NCBI GenBank assembly: GCA_002286855.1 | Contig: NRSV01000045.1 | Coordinates: forward strand, 62,001 to 126,000 | Direction: 5' to 3' | DNA from: Bipolaris cookei | Taxonomy: Eukaryota > Ascomycota > Dothideomycetes > Pleosporales > Pleosporaceae | Length of the DNA: 64,000 bases | Shown: piece by piece, positions 55,831 through 64,000 of the stretch | Layout of the letters: every line of letters begins with the position of its first letter | Position numbering within the stretch: the first letter of the stretch is position 1 | Translations under genes and position numbers: made by a program | The notes under the pieces: model-generated | Told to the model about the DNA's origin: nothing | Databases searched by the model: none | What the model saw: the letters and a program-made list of their open reading frames with translations, nothing else

Positions 55831-58052
55831 ATGTCGCAGCAATCTGATATCACGCTTTATACGACGCAGACGCCGAATGGCATCAAGATCTCCATTACCT
55901 TGGAGGAGCTGGGGTGAGTGTGTGTTTCGTGTTTTACGAATACCATTTAATATTCTGTATATTTTTGTTATTTTGCGTCATCTGAATTGGCTCCGTTCTG
56001 TTTATTTTCCTTTGTCATATAAGCATGTGTGTGTGTCTCTCTCTCTTTGATCATATACGTTCACGAACAGGACACTTGGCATCGTGTCACTTCATCTCGA
56101 GAATAATAACGAGATATTGAGCACCTCACGATGAGTAGTGAGACGTAATCCCCAATTGCTCAGATTCTTATACGATACTGGTATACTGTTTTCAGAGCAT
56201 TTCTTCAACCTTCCACTTTTCCTACACTCAGTCCAACCTCTAGGTATAGAAGATGGTATCACCACACACAGGTTCTATCAGCTCCATAATCTTGAGGCAG
56301 AGAGCAATCCGTATCGAACGACACAGCAAACAACACTTAAGAAAGATGAAGATAACTAACCCTCACCCAGCATCCCCTACAAGGTCCACAAAATCGAAAT
56401 ATCCAAAAACACCCAAAAAGAAGACTGGGTAAGCCGCAATATCCCCAAAATACTCTCTTCCACCCTATTACCCCTCTCTTATGTCTTTCTCCCTCTTCCT
56501 CACTTCCTCCCTCTTCTTGCAAAATGTGAATCCCAATAAGTAACCAAACTACGACAGTTCCTCGCCATCAACCCCAACGGCCGCATCCCCGCCCTAACCG
56601 ACACCTTCACCGACGGCAAACCCATTAACCTCTTCGAATCAGGCAGCATCATGCAATACCTCGTCGAACGCTACGACACGGAGCACAAGATTAGTTTTCC
56701 CAAAGGAACACGCGAGTGGTTCGAAATGAACAACTGGCTGTTTTTCCAAAACGCCGGTGTAGGTCCTATGCAGGGCCAGGCCAGTAAGTTCTTAACCCCA
56801 ACAATCTTTTTCATCTTTTTCATCTTTTTTGTATTTTATTCTTTCATTGTCATTTAATTATCAAGATTTTTGTAAGAAAGAAAGAGAGAGATAGAGAGAG
56901 AGAGATAGGGGGGGGTTGTGCAAAGGGAGCCACGACCAGCCCTGAAAGCAAGATAGTAGGCTTAGCAAAGAAGGGGGTGCTTTTCAATTTTCTATGTGTT
57001 AATGGTCCCCAAGCAACATGATGCGCGCGGCGGTTGCGCGTCAGGCGGGTTGGCTTGATTGATGAGGTGGGTGGGCTTCCGCTGTCACTCAATCAATCTA
57101 GCCTCGGGATGTGGGGGTCGAAGCGGGCGAGGAAACTGCCGAACAGAGGCAAAGATCCTTGAGCCGCCTTGTGATCTACATAATCTGCAAAGAGTTTGGA
57201 GGGGCTTTCAAGAGGAGCAGTAGAGAAAAGGCGCAACGAAAAACAAAGAGGAAATGGATAGGGCTAACAGAAATCCTTTCATACAGATCATTTCACGCGC
57301 TATGCCCCCGAGCATATCGAGGTAAGCAAAGCAGGCGGCTTTTGCGTCATGCAACGCATGAAAATATTAAAAGAGTGCTGACACGTTTGTGTGTTTCTCC
57401 ATGGATTTAGTATGGTGTGAATAGGTACCAAACCGAGACACGCCGTCTCTACTCTGTCCTCGACAAGCATCTTGCTTCGGACAACAGGCCATACCTATGC
57501 GGCACAAAGTGCACCATTGCCGGTGAGTAGCGTGATAACCCTGTTGCTTACCCAGTCCATGTATTCGAACATGTCGCACCCTGTATTCTCCCCTCCCTTC
57601 CCCTCTGCCAATGCATAGCCGTTTTGTTGCAAAACCTTATGTATGCGGCGGATGTGGCTCTCCCGCAACCCACCGAAATGCAATAAGCCGGCAATCCTCT
57701 TCCCCGTCCCACCCCTAGAGTATTACTATTTCCATTGCTCATTCCTCAGGCACACACACACTCTCACCTAATTCCTCATATCCCGTCATCTAACCAAACC
57801 TTAGACATTGCTCACTACGGATGGGGAGCGGCTGCCGGCTGGGCAGGTGTCGACCTGGACAGGTTCCCTGCGGTTCAGGCCTGGCTGGACCGAATGGAAT
57901 CACGTAAGGGGGTGGAGAAAGGCCGCCACGTCCCCGATCCTCACACCATGAGGGAGTTGCTCAAGGACAAGGCCAAGATAGAGGAGCAAGCTGCTAAGAG
58001 TCAGGCATGGGTCCAGGCCGGTATGAAGGAAGACGCTGAGAAGCAAAAGTAG
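55831..58052 (+). CDS. Glutathione S-transferase, Ure2/YfcG-like
   Basis: Six exons: 55831-55913, 56371-56428, 56558-56783, 57287-57321, 57411-57522 and 57805-58052, all in phase, giving 253 residues. The thioredoxin-like N-terminal domain contains ITLYTTQTPNGIKISITLEE, LGIPYKVHKIEISKNTQ, FLAINPNGRIPAL and the glutathione-contact ESGSIMQYLVERYD. The helical C-terminal domain has QANHFTRYAPEHIEYGVNRY, TRRLYSVLDKHLASDNRPYL and IAHYGWGAAAGWAGVDLDRF. This matches fungal GSTs related to Ure2p and bacterial YfcG, which use glutathione for disulfide or xenobiotic chemistry. The introns are unusually large for this window (457, 129, 503, 89 and 282 bp). The 35 nt fourth exon is confirmed by the conserved NHFTRYAPEHIE it encodes. 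Confidence 0.92.
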
Positions 58053-61000
58053 GGTAGGTTGCGTGTAGATTTAGTCTGCAGCTGACAACAGTTGCTCTAA
58101 GAGCAAGCATTCTTGATTGTATGTATACAAGATGTGGAGATGTTGTTCTTAGTAGCGTCAAATTTCCGCCTAGGTGCAACCGACATGGGAATACCCCGGA
58201 TCTGGAGATTTCTGCTACTTGCTAGTGTCCTTTGTATCGAGATGTGTGTGTTGTGTGACACTCACTCGCAAATACGAATGCGAGCCCTGTAACTCTCACT
58301 TCTTGTCAGCCGGCGCCCGAGAAAGAGATGATGAAGATGAAGATGATGATAGAGAAAAAGGATAAGGAGAAAGAAAAAAACTGTCATGTGCCATCGCATC
58401 GTGAGTCATGCAGACCTTCTCTCGGTCAACCAAATCCCAGGCTTCGGGAATATTGTCTCGGCTGATCTGAGACCTGGGGAGCTGCTATTCGTAGATAGGT
58501 ATGCTTCTAGAGTCGGTAAAGTCCTCTTTGCGGAATTTTAGATCGGCTTCAGAAACAAGGGTGTTCCGATGTGGGCAGGGCAGGGCGATCCGATCTAGTC
58601 TACGGTGATCGTGAAACTCCTTGCACCCTCTTGGCAGAGTACATACGGACGGACGAACGAACGAACGAGCATGTTTGATAGATGAATGTTTCATCCTGTC
58701 GCTACGCCATGAGAGTGGCTGGAGAGAAGCCGGCTAGTCTGGGTTGGGCGTAAGCCGCGAAATTGTGCTAGGGGTGTGACTTGTGTGAATGGAGAAAAGG
58801 AAGCGACACCGGTAGTGGTGAACCTCGGAACGTACTTGCCATATTGTAGCGTTGCGTAATTCATTGCATGTCAGGAGTAAGCTTAGTAGGTACCCTTGGT
58901 ACTGGATGAGCTCGCTACGCTCAGATTATGCAGCAGGGATGGGCCGCCAAAGATATCACGCTATGTCGGCACGATGCTAGCTCCCAGCCAGAGCCAACTG
59001 TGCGAACAGCAGCAGTCGAAGTAGCGCCGTGAACCATGGCGTGTATTGCCGCAGACGCACCGATTGTTGTCATTCGCGTTATGCCTCATTTGCATGAAAC
59101 GGGTTGAGGGGTGGCGACAAGCGTTGGGGTGCGTTGGGGGAACAGGGTCGCCAAGATGGACAGACGGATGCTTGTGTGCACCATGCGGGCGGGCTTGCAA
59201 CATCCCGAAACTTACATTAGACTCGTTAGATGACGGGGGGTCAGTCGGTCGGAACTGCAGTGATTAACTTGCCTTATAGCGGGAAAAACAAAGGACAATC
59301 GGGGTCTCGTGAGATGTGGCCGACGAAGAGCCATGAAGGGCATCCGACGAGTTTGACAACGAGAGAGGAGAAGACGGTGTGTTTTAGTCCAGGGACGCTC
59401 AGAGCACCTGCATCATCATCCATACTGGGCCATGCACCTCATCAGCAGGGCAGGCACGCAGGCTAGGGCTGTGTCGAGTCGCAACTGCCAGAGTGTGAGT
59501 GCCAGTGCCTCTTGCCCCACCCACTCCCGTTCATCAAACAATCTGGTGTCCATGTCTGTCCGTTGTCAAGCTGGCGTCAACACATGTCTGTGTCCGTCAG
59601 TCAGCATGCACACCCACCCACCATCACCATCACCACCACCACCAGCTGCAGCAGCTGTGGACAGCTCCTACCCCAGATCAATACTTGCCCCCGCATTAAT
59701 AGTCGATGATGCATGATCGCACGAGCCGCTCATGCGACGCGGCGGTAGCAACAGGTCACGATTCGCTGGTTGGGCTCCCGCCTAACCCTCGACGGCGGGA
59801 CTGGGGGGAAGATCTTGGTTTCCCAGCCGTGAGGGTGTGGAGCCGTAGCAATTGGACTACGGCTATTCTGCAATGGCACAGCCGCTGCGGTACGCGGCGC
59901 CCCCCCCACCAATCGTGCCTGTTGCTGCATCAGCCTTGATGGCGACGGTTAATATTACCATACTAGCCAAATCAAAGTGAAATCAATTGAATGATGATGC
60001 AAAAGGGTTGGCAGACAGGGCACATAGGGCTCGCCAGTGTCAGTGTGGTTCTGTAGCACGGGCACCATCCACTGATCCGAAATCCGACGCTGACACTGAC
60101 GCTTGCCCCTCATCCCAAGATCTTGGTGCAGCTTCGTATTCCCGTGTTTCACTGGTGGGAGAATCTGGGGTGCATGGAAAAAAAAGTAACACACGAGGGC
60201 GTGCAGAGCGCGATGCCATCTCGCCAGTGAGGTTATGCTGGAGAGAACGCATTGCACTGTTGCCCTGCTGCCATGTACCGAGGTGTGGCTCAAGTCCTTT
60301 TATATCACTGATGATCCAGTGGCTTATGGTTGGACCCTTAATATGCGGGTGTAGTATGTGCACCTAGGCACTTGATGTAGTGCGTGGCAAGGGGCCTGTC
60401 AAAATCAAATTGGACACAGCCATCTTCCTCACAAGCACTGCGAACATGTGCTTTCACGTCAGTGTTGGTAGGGCGCAGCGCATGGCAGCAGCAGCAGCAG
60501 CCTTGTGGGGACGCCCAGGTGATGAGCGGTCAGGTAATCTACAGAGAGCGCGTGGGTCATTTTCTGGCTTGCAACCAATACAGCAGGTCGTTGAAAAAAA
60601 GGCTGTGGCAGCTGTGTGGCCAGATTGCCATGGGTTTGTGGCCTCTTGCATAGGCTGCAGTCGCCCAGCGCGCAATCTGAAGTGGAGTGAGCAGCGTTGA
60701 GGAGAGATAGGTCGTGGTATGATTTGCTCAAGACGTTGTCGCTTACATGCAGGAGCCCGACGAGGGTCACACTGTTCAGACCCAAGTGTGGAGGTACGGC
60801 CGTTGTGGATCCCGTCCTGGCCGTGTGTGGCCTGGTGCTAAAGCGGGAGGTGGGCGTGTTGGGCAGTTGTCCATTCGGAGTCTTTCAGAAAGAAGCAATT
60901 CCAACGTTTATCGGCCAGCCAGGCAGGACTACGTGCACAAGCTCGTTCAACGGGCCGGCGACTGCACTCTCATCTCCATGCACGAGATTGCATGGACAGA

Positions 61001-63443
61001 AATTGCGGCGATCACAGCACGGAGGAGTTCGAGAATGGCATGCCTCTGCTTCGGCGAGCGGCCTCGTCTTGGTAGAGAGGTGCTTGCATGCGGGCGCTAG
61101 CAGGTGGCTGAAACAGCAGGCTACAGAGAATTTTGGTGGAATGCAGCAAATGGAGAAATGAGACGATTGCAAGATTAATACGGTCGACTTGTGTGAAGGA
61201 AGGGGTCTGGTGTGATTTGTATGGGATGCGTGGATGAGAGTGTGCCTGGGACACAAAGCGCGAGAAAAGCCAGGCTGTCCCCTCCCCCATGGGAAGTAAT
61301 CAGCGGACCCGCGGGTGGCATGCTGTCCTGCGATCCACCGTGGTCCACTTATGTGCTGGGGGCAGAGTGGACAGTTATCAGCTGGACCGTTCGCCTTTGC
61401 ATCTGGAAGGGTGAGCAGGGCCGTGGTCAGGATTGATAATAATACAACCAATGTGTGGTGTTCCACATTTGGACGGGGAAATAGTGACGTTGGCCGAAGA
61501 GGACATGTCGGAGTCGGGGTTGCAGGCATGGTGGCCTCGCTTAGCTTGCCAGAAACGCCGCCCGCGCCCCTCGGCGTGTGCTTGTGCATGCTGGTGCAGG
61601 GTGGGAGCATCAGCGGCGGTGGCACTGGACAATGAGCGCGCAGCACAGCATGGCCAGGACTCGGCAGCGTGAATAGGATACATAATCGACAGGCTTGACC
61701 CAGCGCAACAGCCGGACCGTGTGCAGTGTGCAGTGTGCGGTGGTCAAGTTGGTGAGCAGGCCGGAAACCACGTCGCAGGCTAAGCCGAGCCATGTGGGTA
61801 CGGCGAGGACTCGAGCATGCTCTTGAGTTCGAGGCCTTCGCCGGGGGTGGCTTGGCGGGCGGGTGCGCAAAGGCAATGCCGGCCACGAGGAGTTCGCTGT
61901 CGGCATTGGGTTTCATGTGGCAGGGCGGCGTGCATGTTTTGACGTTGTGATGTGTGATGGTGGGCGGGGGCCGTGATGGAGCAACAGCGGCAGCATTGTC
62001 ATTATTTAGTATTGGGCATGAAACAACACGGCGAGGGGGGTTTCAGCAGCAGGCACAGTAGCAGAAACAGTAGCAGAAACAGGACGAGAAAGTAGGTAGT
62101 ATGTACATGGTCGAGTGGCAGCGGGCAGCGAGCAGCGGGCAACGAGCAATGGGCAGTGGAGCGTGTGCATGTAGTGTTGGCCGAGGCGAGACGAGGGGTG
62201 GCGGTGGAGAGAGGCATGGCATGTACCTACGTACCGGTACTTACTGTATGTACAATGGCTCCGACGGTGCTGGTGCCGGTGCTGGTGCAGTGCTGGGGCA
62301 GTTGCGCAAGAGAGAAAAGAGAGACGAGGCCCGCGGGAGCGTTTGTCATGGTCAGGCGCAACAAGCCACAACCTGGAGAAGGCCGCAGGGATGGGCGGCA
62401 AAGCTGACGTGCGGTGAGTCGTCGTCGACGTCGAAGCAGGAAGCAGCGACCAGCAGGCAATGGACGAAGGGAGGCGCTAGGCGTGGACTGTCTGGTGTGT
62501 ACTCTAGTACTTAGTGCGAGTGCGAGTGCGAGTGTGCCATGGACATGGGGCATGGGCATGAACAGGGACATGGATACGGGCAGAGGGGACAGAGGGGGCA
62601 GACTGGAATAGTAGTATGTACATACACATGTACACTCCAGCAGTAATACTTACCGTACATACACACATGTCCGCAGTAGTCTGCCAGTCTGCCAGTCTGC
62701 CAGTCTGCCAGCCTGCCAGCCTGCCGGCCTGCCAGTCTACTAGTCTGCTGCTAGTCCAGTCTCTCGTTGTCGGTGGTGGTGCAGCCCCGCTTTTGCCCTC
62801 GCCAACAGCTTAGCAACCACCGGCTAATGTCGTTTTACCCGCTCCAATGGCGCCCTCTTGCGCCGCCAACGGTCCCCCCTGCCTGCCGTGTCGTGATGCC
62901 TGCCACGAGCTGCCCCAGAGCCTGGTTGCCGTAGCCAATGGGCCGCCCCTCGTACATCCATGCATGGGTGCTGGAATTAAACATTCCGTCTTCTGATATT
63001 GCTACACACCAGACTTCGCTTCTCGAAGCCCGCGTGGACGCATGGAATCTTCAAGCCACAGATCGTCGCACTGACCCTGCAAAACCGTCGCTGCATCCCT
63101 CGTCCTGGCCCGCCTGTCTCCTCGGCACCTAGCTAGCACCACTATACCTTTGTCCCAGGCCCACATATGCTCCCCAAGTATCCCATGACCCGCGCTTGTC
63201 CCCAGATTTACCGCTGCCGATTCCTTCCCCCTCGACTGTTCTTCCCCGACGTCACTCCCGTTTTGCTTCTCTCCTAACAGACAGTCGCCTCTTCGTCGAG
63301 GCCGCCACCAACAATCTGCCTCAGTACGTCCGTCTCGGTGTTCTTGCCGCCTTGACCTCTTCCAATTGCTCACCACCCCTTCTAGCAACAAAAAAGGCGC
63401 CCACTCGGACTCACGTCTCTCAACTTGATCAACCTTCACAGAC
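58053..63443. promoter_or_regulatory. Long gene-free region upstream of a Zn2Cys6 regulator
   Basis: 5.4 kb without a credible gene, GC-rich and packed with simple or degenerate repeats: ACCATC/CACCAC (about 59613-59643), GTGTGCA units (about 61722-61742), GCGGGCAGCGAGCAG-like units (about 62117-62160), GCGAGT units (about 62516-62535) and CTGCCAGT units (about 62681-62740). The longest frame (60885-61916, minus, 343 codons) is His/Pro/Ala-rich without a domain. It most likely contains a long promoter or leader for the transcription factor at 63444, plus the GST 3' UTR. Confidence 0.5.
62681..62742 (+). repeat. CTGCCAGT-unit minisatellite
   Basis: Seven to eight tandem units of 8 bp (CTGCCAGT with CTGCCAGC and CTGCCGGC variants) about 700 bp upstream of the Zn2Cys6 start codon. 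Confidence 0.85.
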
Positions 63444-64000
63444 ATGGAGTCCACAACCGCAGCACCAGCACCAGCACCAGCACAGGACGCGGCAAAGATT
63501 GAGCGAAGAGGCTCAGCACCAGTCAAGCGCAGAGTAAGCCGCGCATGCGACCATTGCCACCGAATGCGCACAAGGTGTAACGGTCAGGCACCATGCTCGC
63601 GCTGCATAGAACTTGAATATGTTTGCCAGTACAACCGTGAAAAGAAACGCAGAGGAAAAGTAAGCATAACCACACACCCCTACCCCCACCCCATCCATGC
63701 ATTCCCAAACTTACCTTCTCTAGGTCCCGCGACACATCCAGAAGCAAAGAGAAGAAGCCGCTGCCGGTGGCGGCGGTGGTAGCCCACAGACGCCAAATGG
63801 AATCAACGGTTACTTTGAGAGGCCCAGCGTCATGAACGAAATGGAAGAGGATGTATGGTCGCAATCAGAAGCCACGCCCGTCGTACAGCATTTCCCATCT
63901 AGCAAGACCGGCTTACCCACAGGTGACTGGCAGGCTTTGAATTCTGGCGCCGCTTTTGACCCTCCCGTCAACCACATGATGATCGACCCTCTGCTCCTTG
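63444..64000 (+). CDS. Zn2Cys6 fungal transcription factor, 3' truncated by window end
   Basis: Exon 1 is 63444-63659 and exon 2 starts at 63724 and is still open at 64000. The intron is 64 bp (GTAAGC to CTCTAG). The visible 164 residues start METS-like (MESTTAAPAPAPAQD) with a short PA repeat. A complete binuclear zinc cluster follows: cysteines 35, 38, 45, 51, 54 and 61 (ACDHCHRMRTRCNGQAPC, SRCIELEYVC), spacing 2-6-5-2-6. The basic linker YNREKKRRGKVPRHIQKQRE resembles that of XlnR/Clr-type regulators, though the wider sequence is not enough to name an orthologue. A glycine run and a polar linker follow. The protein probably continues with the fungal-specific transcription factor domain outside the window. 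The target genes are unknown. Confidence 0.9.

Noticed and set aside
60885..61916. 343-codon open frame on the minus strand in the long gene desert
   Set aside because: His/Pro/Ala/Thr-rich composition with no domain and no intron/exon logic. Several other long frames overlap it, as expected in GC-rich repetitive DNA.

Overview
The window is 64 kb of nuclear DNA from a filamentous ascomycete. Protein-level similarity (recalled, not searched) suggests a dothideomycete, probably Pleosporales. The basis is intron-containing genes on both strands, mostly 47-60 bp introns with CTAAC/CTGAC-like branch points, and typical fungal proteins: PacC, Grr1, TeaR-like, GH47 mannosidase, FSH hydrolase, DUF3074 and DUF3602. 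The gene models below were spliced by hand using reading phase and family conservation. Exon ends are therefore predictions.

Layout. 1-13.4 kb: the 3' part of a class III CoA-transferase gene, an FSH1-like serine hydrolase (-), a DUF3074 coiled-coil protein (-), a sterol O-acyltransferase (-) and AP-1 gamma-adaptin (+). 13.9-15.6 kb: a decayed pogo-like DNA transposon with recognisable terminal inverted repeats. 16.3-39.3 kb: a dense housekeeping block with GH47 mannosidase (+), EFG1 rRNA-processing factor (-), the Mio/Sea4 subunit of the SEA/GATOR complex (+), Grr1 F-box/LRR protein (-), an Ark/Prk-type kinase (+), ribosomal protein S12 (-), a prenylated TeaR-like cortical marker (-), a ferric-reductase-like protein (-) and a nucleoside hydrolase (+) with two microexons. 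39.3-50.5 kb: a long upstream region, PacC (+), a GRGGAGN-repeat DUF3602 protein (+), an unrecognised protein with KEN-box and PP1-docking-like motifs (+) and a membrane-anchored UBL/BAG co-chaperone (+).

50.5-55.8 kb is a decayed, partly AT-rich block. It holds a palindromic transposon derivative (two 315 bp arms, about 99% identical by eye) and a broken NmrA-like gene. 55.8-58.1 kb is a glutathione S-transferase gene with unusually long introns. A 5.4 kb gene-free, simple-repeat-rich stretch then leads to the start of a Zn2Cys6 transcription factor that runs off the window.

The genes do not form one cluster or pathway. They are conserved cellular functions: vesicle traffic and endocytosis (AP-1, Ark kinase), nutrient signalling (Mio, Grr1), pH signalling (PacC), polarity (TeaR), ribosome biogenesis (EFG1, RPS12) and lipid storage (sterol acyltransferase). 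Two small transposon-derived islands interrupt them. I found no CRISPR array, prophage, biosynthetic cluster or confident tRNA/rRNA gene.
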